The translations under genes were made by a program, and so were the position numbers. Under the pieces are notes generated by a model that was given only the letters and a program-made list of their open reading frames with translations, was not told the origin of the DNA and did no database searches. From positions 248,001-312,000 of the forward strand of contig JADJGB010000001.1 of assembly GCA_016708305.1 (NCBI GenBank): DNA of 64,000 nt, written 5' to 3'. Shown piece by piece: positions 38,597 to 45,850 of the stretch; positions within the stretch are counted from its first letter, which is position 1, and every line of letters starts with the position of its first letter. This DNA is from Sphingobacteriales bacterium (lineage in GTDB: Bacteria; Bacteroidota; Bacteroidia; Chitinophagales; Chitinophagaceae).

Positions 38597-38992
38597 CGTC
38601 CGGGAGCTTTGCGAAGTGCGCCGCTGCCTTAATGTTTATACAAAATTAATTGGTCGGCGCATTTTGCAAAACTCCCAGTTGTACGATAGTTGCGGCCTGA
38701 TATCAGGTTTCTATCTTTACTGATAAAACACGTATTGAACATTTTGCAAATCTCCGATTTACGAAGTTTTCAATTCGTTAAGTTGCCAAAAGTTGAAAAG
38801 CCATCACTCATTTATGCGATTGACTTTCTGCATAATTTTGTGTAACTTTATCGAACTTTTTAAGCGATTCGCTTGAAAGAACTGTCTTTCGCAAATCCCA
38901 TTTGCAAAGTTCGATGCAAAAAATCTATGATTTTTTATTTTCAACTTTAAAGCTTCTTTTTATCGTAAAGATAGCCAGCAATTTCGTATCAA
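38597..38992 (-). repeat. ORF-less cassette, copy B (396 bp) with attC-like end
   Basis: The second copy of the 396-base block, starting on the minus strand at G|TTGATACGA (38993|38992) and ending at CCCGGACG|TTGGCAGC (38597|38596). Its attC-like hairpin occupies 38597-38684. It lies immediately upstream of the EcoRI-methylase/DUF262-HNH operon, just as copy A lies upstream of the other restriction-modification operon. Beyond 38993 the sequence is unrelated to copy A's flank, so this is the first recognisable cassette of the array. No integrase gene adjoins it. Confidence 0.8.
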
Positions 38993-39466
38993 CTCATAAA
39001 TAGACGCAATATCTTTCATCACAATAAAATATTAATCCCCTGTCCATTAACGAGTTATCATTTTTTAATTTATTTTACTTTCCTTATTTAGATATTAAAT
39101 CTATTTATTCTGCGCAATCAAAAAATAAACTGATACCATGTTTAAATCAAAAACCTCATAGCCTATTTTCTCCTGCCATTATTTACTTTCTCTTGCAAAT
39201 CAATTTCCCCTAAAATTACTATCTTTTACATTTCCTCCAAAATTTTTTTCTCCCCGGGTGGGGTCAGGGGTGAGGCTTTTTACCCCTCTCCACCCGGAGA
39301 GGGGTTAGGGGTGAGGCTCTTTTCCCTAATTTTTCCTCCTCTTCACTTTTTGGGCAGACCGCAAAAGTCGTTGGTATTGCAGATTTTTACAAAACCTGAA
39401 ACAACTTCAATAAATTTTTCGTCATTTTTAAAAGCAAGAAAAGATTACCTACTGCGCAACCCCAAA
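38993..39466. other. Non-coding AT-rich gap with a short direct repeat
   Basis: Between the first cassette and the tRNA terminator I find no credible gene. The sequence is AT-rich apart from a block at about 39254-39325. There, GGGGTCAGGGGTGAGGCT and GGGGTTAGGGGTGAGGCT form a direct repeat about 43 bases apart, with intervening CCCCTCTCC/GGAGAGGGG complementarity. A 60-codon frame over this block (39311-39493) is judged spurious. No attI or integron-integrase gene is seen here. Confidence 0.5.
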
Positions 39467-39515
39467 ATACAAAAGCCTGCAAAACATTGTTAATTAACAT
39501 TTTACAGGCTTTTTT
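39467..39515 (-). terminator. Hairpin terminator downstream of tRNA-Pro
   Basis: On the minus strand, AAAAAAGCCTGTAAAATGTT is followed, after an AT-rich loop, by the complement AATGTTTTGCAGGC and then TTTT. The stem GCCTG-N-AAAA/TTTT-N-CAGGC starts immediately after the tRNA 3' end and is flanked by A and T tracts on both sides. It therefore probably terminates the tRNA transcript. Confidence 0.65.
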
Positions 39516-39517
39516 CG

Positions 39518-39593
39518 TCGGGATGATCCCGATTGAATCGGGACGACCTCTTCGTTCCGAACGAAGCGCGCTACCGGACTGCGCTACATCCCG
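39518..39593 (-). tRNA. tRNA-Pro (anticodon CGG), with an atypical T arm
   Basis: Minus strand, 76 bases. The acceptor stem is CGGGATG (39593-39587) with CATCCCG (39525-39519) and discriminator A. The D arm is GCGC-AGTCCGGTA-GCGC. The anticodon arm is CTTCG-TTCGGAA-CGAAG, giving anticodon CGG. The T arm is odd: 19 bases, readable as a 6-bp stem around the loop ATTCAAT, lacking the canonical GTTC. It may be a sequencing-affected real gene or a degenerate copy. It lies at the border between the cassette array and the hydrogenase operon. Confidence 0.7.
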
Positions 39594-39862
39594 AATGGGA
39601 AGAAAAATTTAATACTTAGACCAAATTATTAAGATAGTAAATATTCGGATGGCTTTGTTCGGGTTACATTCTTTTGGTTTAAAAATTAGTCTATCATTTT
39701 TATTAGAACATGTCTATAACAAGTTGTTTGAACTTGGGAAAGTATCATTATCTCTACTTGGGAGTATTCAAGCTGGCTTTTGAAAAATAATCAATAGCTG
39801 GAATATTGTCTGGCACGATGTAAAACTCAAGCAAAGTTTCAGATGAATGTATGAATCAGGAA

Positions 39863-39883
39863 ACCCCGCCTGTCGGCGGGGTT
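39863..39883 (-). terminator. GC-rich hairpin downstream of hoxH
   Basis: AACCCCGCC-TGTC-GGCGGGGTT forms a perfect 9-bp stem with a 4-base loop, 50 bases downstream of the hoxH stop. It lacks a long U tract, so termination is plausible but not certain. It may simply be an intergenic hairpin. Confidence 0.55.
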
Positions 39884-39932
39884 CGTAGTGAAAACCTTAA
39901 AAATGAATGAAATATTTATTAAATAATTGGTT

Positions 39933-41372
39933 TTAATTTCTTTCCAAACTCTTTATCAGTTCGCCTCCGGCATCCAATACTTCTATTTGCATGGGCATTT
40001 GGCCTAATGCATGTGTGGAGCAGGAGAGGCAGGGATCGTAGCAGCGAATGGTGGACTCTACCCTGTTCAACATGCCTTCCTGAATATCATCGCCCTTCAC
40101 ATATTGTCTGGCTACCTCCAGTACAGATTGGTTCATGCTGGGATTGTTCTGGCCGGTGGCAATAAGCAGATTGACCATTAAAAGCTTTCCGGTCCTGTCT
40201 GTTTTATAATGATGAAAGAGGGTGCCTCTCGGCGCTTCGGATGATCCGATACCTTCATCATAATTCCACCTACCGAAATTTTGAATGTGCAGTGAGGTAA
40301 CTTCCGGATCGTTCAATATTCTTTCCGCATCTTCCACATCACTCAGACATTCTATTAGTCTGGTATAGTGATAATAAAAAGTGCCGTGCAATGGCTTGCC
40401 GCCGCACATCGCTTTGTAGTTTTCAAATTCTTTTTGCGCCAACGGGGTCTTCATTTGAGAGGCAACATTCAGGCGCGCCAGCGGGCCAACCCGATAAATC
40501 CCTTTTTCAAAACCAAAAGGTTTGTAATATGGGTATTTGCGGTAAGACCATGAAACGGACCGCTCTGCAATGTAATCCAGATAATTTTTCGGATCTACCT
40601 GATCCTGAATAATATTGCCATCGGTATCCATAAAGCGGAGTTTGCCATCATAGAGTTCGTGCTCACCGTTTGGTCCTACTGTTCCCAGATACAATGTGGG
40701 CGAAGGAGCAAATGTGCGTACCATCTCTTCATTTTCTTCATGAAAACGCTTGATGAGTTCAATGGCCTGCAAGGTGGTTTCTTTTGCTTCGGGAACCCAT
40801 TCGAGCAGCGCCTTCCGGTTATCTTCGGTGAGTGGGAAAGCCATACCTCCGGGAACGATACCCATGATGTGGATTTTTTTACCGGTGATTCTTTCGCTCA
40901 GTTCCTGACCAAACTGGCGGAGACGAATGCCTCGTTTTGCCAGATCGGGGAATTTTTCGGCTACGCCAAGAATATTACGTTTTGCCGGATCGCTGTCGTA
41001 GCCCAAAAGGAAATCGGGTGAAGACAGATGGAAGAACGATAGGGCGTGAGACGAAAGGTTTTGACCTATGTGCATCAACCTGCGAAGCAGATTGGCTGTG
41101 TAAGTGGGTCGGATACCCATAATCATATCACAGGCCTTAACGCTTGCCAGCGTGTGGCTGGTGGGGCATATACCGCAAATACGGGGCGTGATGGTAGGCA
41201 TTTCGGTAAACATGCGTCCTTCGCAAAATTTTTCAAAGCCGCGGAATTCGGTTACGTGAAATTTGGCATCGGCCACTTCGCCGGCTTCGTTCAGTTGCAA
41301 AGTTATTTTTGCGTGTCCCTCAATACGGGTTACCGGCGATATCAGGATTGTATTTTTATCAGTATTAACCAT
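39933..41372 (-). CDS. hoxH: NAD-linked [NiFe]-hydrogenase large subunit
   Basis: The 479-residue catalytic subunit of a group 3d bidirectional hydrogenase, which reversibly couples H2 to NAD+/NADH in the cytoplasm. The NiFe ligands are in RICGICP (Cys66, Cys69) and DPCLSCSTH (Cys448, Cys451). The 25 residues after His454 (ALGQMPM... to the end) are the expected C-terminal extension removed by an endopeptidase during nickel insertion. It overlaps hoxY by eight bases. Last of the order hoxE-F-U-Y-H. No hyp or hoxW maturation gene occurs in this window. Confidence 0.96.
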   Translation of the reverse strand: MVNTDKNTILISPVTRIEGHAKITLQLNEAGEVADAKFHVTEFRGFEKFCEGRMFTEMPTITPRICGICPTSHTLASVKACDMIMGIRPTYTANLLRRLMHIGQNLSSHALSFFHLSSPDFLLGYDSDPAKRNILGVAEKFPDLAKRGIRLRQFGQELSERITGKKIHIMGIVPGGMAFPLTEDNRKALLEWVPEAKETTLQAIELIKRFHEENEEMVRTFAPSPTLYLGTVGPNGEHELYDGKLRFMDTDGNIIQDQVDPKNYLDYIAERSVSWSYRKYPYYKPFGFEKGIYRVGPLARLNVASQMKTPLAQKEFENYKAMCGGKPLHGTFYYHYTRLIECLSDVEDAERILNDPEVTSLHIQNFGRWNYDEGIGSSEAPRGTLFHHYKTDRTGKLLMVNLLIATGQNNPSMNQSVLEVARQYVKGDDIQEGMLNRVESTIRCYDPCLSCSTHALGQMPMQIEVLDAGGELIKSLERN

Positions 41373-41907
41373 ATTTCAATTTTTTTGCCTCACTCAAATT
41401 AGGAGTGCGATCATTTAAAAATTCAAAAAGAACATAGAAAATAGTATCTGCGTTTGGGGGACAGCCGGGGATTACAAAATCAACCGGCACACATTCCTGC
41501 AAAGGCAATACTTTGTCGTGAAGCCTCAATAGGTAAGGATTGTCGGGCACTTCACCCTCCTGGTCGTTACTTATGGAATTTACATAAGAGGTTTCAAAAA
41601 CATCCTTCAGGTCAAAATAATTCCGCATACCGGTTACGTTGGTCATGGCGGCGCAATCGCCAAAGGCTATCAGCGTTTTGGTGTTTTTGCGAATATGAAG
41701 CAGTTCTGCAAGGTGCTCATCGCTGGTAACAGAGCCCTCAACCAATGCAATGTCCACTTCAGGAAAATCTTTGCCATCTACAACAGGGCTTTTTACAATA
41801 TCAGCCAGCTTTGCCACGTCCAGAATACGCTCGTCAATATCCAGCAATGACATGTGGCATCCCGAACAGCCGCCTAACCATACCGTAGCTAATTTTTTCT
41901 TATTCAT
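41365..41907 (-). CDS. hoxY: NAD-linked [NiFe]-hydrogenase small subunit
   Basis: A 180-residue small subunit with the proximal [4Fe-4S] ligands GGCSGCHMS (Cys14, Cys17), FGDCAAMTN and VIPGCPPN. It lacks a Tat signal and the medial/distal cluster domain of membrane hydrogenases, as expected of cytosolic HoxY. It passes electrons from HoxH to the diaphorase HoxEFU. About 247 non-coding bases separate it from hoxU, longer than the other gaps in the operon, so a secondary promoter is possible. Confidence 0.95.
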   Translation of the reverse strand: MNKKKLATVWLGGCSGCHMSLLDIDERILDVAKLADIVKSPVVDGKDFPEVDIALVEGSVTSDEHLAELLHIRKNTKTLIAFGDCAAMTNVTGMRNYFDLKDVFETSYVNSISNDQEGEVPDNPYLLRLHDKVLPLQECVPVDFVIPGCPPNADTIFYVLFEFLNDRTPNLSEAKKLKYG

Positions 41908-42154
41908 CTGAATTACAGTTTTTTATTTCATGTTTTATGCCGGTTTCAATGTTGTTTTTTCAGTTTTTGCCAAATTATGCACAGGTGTTGAAGTGAGTGA
42001 CACAACGAAGATGCTATATGTACTACAGCCGGCTTAAAAAATATCAAAAGAACTTTTATTGTTTATTATCAATTTGGGTAATTGAATCGGATTCATTTTA
42101 TTGCATCATTCTACCCTTTGCCATATTGAAACTTATTCTGGTAGTTTCAATTAA

Positions 42155-42865
42155 TTAGAGTTTCATTTTCCTGCGCTCCATCAAATCTGTAATAAACTCG
42201 GGATGCTTGTCCTGCTGGCCCTGTACGATAGACTTCGCCCACAAAGCGCCGGTAGGGCAAGCCTGCAAACATTTACCGCATGAGGTACATGTGGTACTTT
42301 CGCCCCAGGGCGTATTGAAATCTGAAATCACCCTGATTTGATAGCCACGACCCATCATATCCCAGTTATAAGCGCCTTCCACTTCGGCACAGGCTCTGAT
42401 GCAGCGCGAACAGGAGATGCATCGGTTCTGGTCCATCACATACAATGGATGTGAGGTATCTACATCGCACTGCGGAAACAGGTGCGGGTAACGAATGGCT
42501 TCCATACCTACCTTATAACCCAGATTTTGCAGTTCACAGGCGCCATTGGAAACACAAACGGCGCAGATATGATTTCTTTCGGCAAAAAATAGTTCGGTAG
42601 TGATTCGCTGGTAGCGTTTGATACGCTCACTGTTTGTGGTTACAATCATGTTTTCTGCTACCTTAGTGGTACAGGCCGAAAATAATTTGGGTGAACCCTC
42701 CAACTCTACCATACACAAACGGCAGGCACCAACATCTGTGAGGCCTTTCAGATGACACATGGTTAATATTTCAATATTATTTTCTCTTGCAACCTCCAAA
42801 ATTGTTTTTTCTGAATTGGCAATGATTTTTTTATCGTCTATGTATATTGTAACTAATGCCATCAT
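42155..42865 (-). CDS. hoxU: Hydrogenase diaphorase iron-sulfur subunit
   Basis: The 236-residue homologue of the NuoG N-terminus. A plant-type [2Fe-2S] domain has Cys37, Cys48, Cys51 and Cys65. A His/Cys3 cluster loop (HICAVCVSNGAC) follows, then a two-[4Fe-4S] ferredoxin domain (CISCSRCIRAC and CTSCGKCLQACPTG). It wires HoxF to HoxY. It starts eight bases after the hoxF stop. Length and cluster set match HoxU. Confidence 0.95.
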   Translation of the reverse strand: MMALVTIYIDDKKIIANSEKTILEVARENNIEILTMCHLKGLTDVGACRLCMVELEGSPKLFSACTTKVAENMIVTTNSERIKRYQRITTELFFAERNHICAVCVSNGACELQNLGYKVGMEAIRYPHLFPQCDVDTSHPLYVMDQNRCISCSRCIRACAEVEGAYNWDMMGRGYQIRVISDFNTPWGESTTCTSCGKCLQACPTGALWAKSIVQGQQDKHPEFITDLMERRKMKL

Positions 42866-42873
42866 TAATTATT

Positions 42874-44539
42874 TTATTGATGAACAAGGTTTTCTGATTT
42901 TATTACTGTTTGCACTCTGGTGTCGTATTCGTGTCTGAAGTGTCGTAATGTGCTCAAAAGCGGATTAGGAGCCGAGCCTCCCAGACCGCAAAGGCTACAT
43001 TCTTTCACATACACCGCAAGTTCTTCTAAACGTTCAATATCTAATTGAGTAGCTTTATTTTCGCAAACCTTTTGCAGCAGATCGTGCATCATTTTGGTGC
43101 CCACACGGCAGGGAACGCATTTCCCGCAGCTTTCATCCACACAAAACTCCATAAAGAAGCGGGCCACGTCCACCATATCAGAATTTTCGTCCATCACAAT
43201 GAGGCCTCCCGAACCCATAATGGACCCCAATTTCATCAGCTCTTCATAATCCATTTTTACATCTAAATGTTCTGTGGGGATACAGCCACCCGAAGGTCCT
43301 CCTGTTTGGGCAGCCTTAAACTGGCCACCGCCCTGAATACCACCGCCAATATCATATACTATTTCACGAAGGGTGGTGCCCATTGGCACTTCTATGAGGC
43401 CGGCATAATTGATTTTACCGGCAAGGGCAAATACTTTTGTACCGGCGCTTTTTGCTGTTCCGATTTCGCTGTACCATTCTCCGCCTTTCAGAATGATAGG
43501 GCAATGGAAGCCATGGTTTCCACATTATTGATGAGGGTGGGTTTGCCCCACAAACCACTCTCGGCGGGATAGGGCGGTCTTGGAGAAGGTGTGCCCCGCT
43601 TGCCTTCGATGGAGGCTATCAGGGCTGTTTCTTCGCCACAAACAAAGGCGCCCGCACCGATACGTACTTCTACGTCAAATGAAAAGGTAGTGCACAGAAT
43701 ATTTTTGCCCAATACACCGAGTTTTTGGCGGCTTTGATGGCGGCTTCGAACCGTTTGATAGCCAGCGGGTATTCGCCTCGTATGTAGGCATATCCTTTAT
43801 TGGCGCCAACTGCATATCCGGCAATTATCATGCCTTCCAGAATGCGGTGCGGATTTCCTTCGAGTACACTGCGATCCATAAATGCGCCGGGGTCGCCTTC
43901 ATCACCATTGCAGATGATATATTTCTGGTCGTTTAGGTGGCGGTAAACGGTTTCCCACTTCAGGCCAGTAGGATATCCAGCGCCGCCTCTGCCTCTCAGC
44001 CTACTCTGTTTTATTTCGGATATCACATCTTCGGACGACATTTCGAACAATGCTTTGTCCAATGCTTTGTAACCATCGTATAGCAAATAGTCCTCAATCT
44101 TTTCCGGATGCACATCGCCACAGTCTTTTAAGGCAATCTTTAACTGCTTTTTATAATAAGGGTCTTCTTCGGAGTTAACGAAGGGTTTATCTCGATGCTC
44201 AGAAAACAATAATAAATCTTCCAGAGGTTTTTTATCAACTATTTGGCTTTTTACAACTTCACCTATGTTGACACAATCTATTTTTTGGTAAACTGTGTTA
44301 CCCGGTTTAAATTTTACCAGCGGGCCTTGATTGCATGGCCCCATACAGCCGGTGGGCACTACTTCTATATCTTCCAACCCCCTGTTTTTAATCTCTTCCT
44401 GGAGTTTTTTCATTACATTATCTGCTCCCGAAGAAATACACCCAGCGCCGCAACACACGTAAATTTTATGTTTGGTGGGGGCATTTTTGGCTTTCAGTTC
44501 TTCTGCGTGAATAATATTTTTAAAATCAACCCTGTTCAT
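42874..44539 (-). CDS. hoxF: Hydrogenase diaphorase NADH/FMN subunit (two frameshifts)
   Basis: A NuoF-like flavoprotein that oxidises or reduces NAD(H). Order: an N-terminal thioredoxin-like [2Fe-2S] domain (CCGAGC, GCMGPC); RLRGRGGAGYPTGLKW for NADH; GDEGDPGAFMDR for FMN; EVRIGAGAFVCGEETALI; and the C-terminal [4Fe-4S] motif SCGKCVPCRVGT. Two single-base losses split it: one in a five-A run (43722-43726) and one in a three-base run (43499-43501). Adding one base at each restores about 555 residues. It overlaps hoxE by 14 bases and sits eight bases before hoxU. Both are probably sequencing errors, since every motif is intact. Confidence 0.93.
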
Positions 44540-45044
44540 GAGTTTCCAGTTTTGATGTGAGTTTAGAAATTAAATCTTCAGGCGATACTTTGGCCTGAAC
44601 TTCATCGTCCAAAATAACGGCAGGTGCCAGGCCACAGGCGCCTATGCATCGTGCTGCCTGTAGTCCGATTTTTCCATCCTGTGTAACCTGCCCCTGTTTC
44701 AGACCGAATTTTTCTTCTACCTTATCAAGAAGTTTTTGAGCGCCTTTTACATAGCAGGCAGTGCCTGTACACACTAAGCAGGTGTGTTCTCCCTTTGATT
44801 TCATTGAGAAAAAATGGTAAAAGGAAACGGTACCAAAAACTCTGGAAGGGGGTAGTCTTAGAACTTTGGCAATGTATCTAAGAACATTGATGGGCAGGTA
44901 GCCGTAGCTGTTCTGCGCATTGTGCAAAATTTCGATGAGGGCATCAGGTTTGTAACCCTCTTTTTTCATTTTAACATTGAGCTGTTTCACACGGGGATCA
45001 TCCTGAGGCAGATCCGCATCCTGCAAAGAATTTCTGACAATCAT
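44526..45044 (-). CDS. hoxE: Hydrogenase diaphorase subunit, NuoE-like
   Basis: A 172-residue NuoE-type thioredoxin-like [2Fe-2S] protein. YLPINVLRYIAKVLRLPPSRVFGTVSFYHFF is the family block, then the ligands CTGTACYVKG and ARCIGACGLAP. HoxE links the hydrogenase to further electron acceptors such as ferredoxin. First gene of the operon; about 180 AT-rich bases precede it, in which I could not identify a reliable promoter or regulator site. Confidence 0.95.
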   Translation of the reverse strand: MIVRNSLQDADLPQDDPRVKQLNVKMKKEGYKPDALIEILHNAQNSYGYLPINVLRYIAKVLRLPPSRVFGTVSFYHFFSMKSKGEHTCLVCTGTACYVKGAQKLLDKVEEKFGLKQGQVTQDGKIGLQAARCIGACGLAPAVILDDEVQAKVSPEDLISKLTSKLETHEQG

Positions 45045-45225
45045 TTGATCATGTTTTAAGCATCGAAAGCCAACCTAAAATTTAATGAAAGAATGGTTAA
45101 CTTTAAGTACTCAAAACTATGAAGGTTTTTGGTTGTGAAGTATGATTTTTATCATGTGAACCCTTTAAATTTAATCATATTTACCCTTTTTAATCACTGA
45201 TTATCAATAAAATATACAGTGAGCC

Positions 45226-45732
45226 TTATTTTTTCTTAAAAACAGGTACGGCGCTACAGGGTTCTCCATACATGATACTTTTGGCCAAAGGCAATAAAAT
45301 CCGTGTAATTTCTGTATAGGCGTAAGGCTCAATTGACCGGTCGCCGCAGCCTTTAATTACTACTCTTGTGTCAATATAGTTTTGAGGATTAAGTTGTTGG
45401 ATATTTCTCAGAATCAATGATTTTTCCAATTGTTGTAAGTTTCCAGCTACAACCGCGGCAGCAACAGGTTGAAGGTAAGCAGTTATAAGCATATACGCCC
45501 ATAAGGGGATAATAGCATCACCCGAACAGATAATGCCAACATTTTTGGTTCGGTACTTTTCCCAATTGGCTTGTTTAAGTTTTTCTCTGAAGTCTTTTTC
45601 CTTCAAAATCATATCCATAAACAGATATTCTTTTATGTCGAACAGGACAGATTCTTCTTTTGGGAAAAAATCGTTCAAATCAATTGTGATAATGCGGCTT
45701 TCGGCCACTTTATTTTTAATGGTAAACTCCAT
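45226..45732 (-). CDS. DUF2480 family protein
   Basis: A 168-residue protein matching the Bacteroidota-specific DUF2480 family. Characteristic segments are ITIDLNDFFP, FDIKEYLFMDMILKEKDFRE, VGIICSGDAIIPLWAYMLI, VVIKGCGDRSIEPYAYTEI and MYGEPCSAVPVFKK. Two conserved cysteines (KGCGD and GEPCSAVP) are present. Function unknown. It is separated from the downstream hox operon by about 180 bases and is preceded by the terminator of ppiD. Confidence 0.88.
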   Translation of the reverse strand: MEFTIKNKVAESRIITIDLNDFFPKEESVLFDIKEYLFMDMILKEKDFREKLKQANWEKYRTKNVGIICSGDAIIPLWAYMLITAYLQPVAAAVVAGNLQQLEKSLILRNIQQLNPQNYIDTRVVIKGCGDRSIEPYAYTEITRILLPLAKSIMYGEPCSAVPVFKKK

Positions 45733-45779
45733 AGAAAAAGAAACAAAAAAAGCGATTAATGGTTTGACATTAATAAAAG

Positions 45780-45800
45780 GCCCTGAAAATCAGGGCTTTT
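45780..45800 (-). terminator. Rho-independent terminator of the PpiD-like gene
   Basis: GCCCTG-AAAAT-CAGGGC forms a stem-loop at 45780-45796. A four-base T tract follows on the plus strand, and A's (T's on the minus strand, TTTTATT) lie on the other side. It is located 50 bases downstream of the minus-strand foldase stop and may act in both directions. Confidence 0.75.
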
Positions 45801-45850
45801 TATTAGTCAGTTTATTTTTGATTCTGCTGCCTTGAGGCAGTGAAAAATGA

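Noticed and set aside
33691..38993. The two 400-bp repeats as ends of a composite transposon or long direct-repeat IS
   Set aside because: They contain no transposase, are not bounded by inverted ends, and their limits coincide with G|TTG cassette junctions.
39311..39493. A 60-codon plus-strand frame before the tRNA
   Set aside because: It covers a repeat block and a terminator and shows no coding character.
38993..39932. An integron integrase or attI site next to the first cassette
   Set aside because: No frame longer than about 60 codons and no tyrosine-recombinase motif is present, so the array is described as lacking an integrase.
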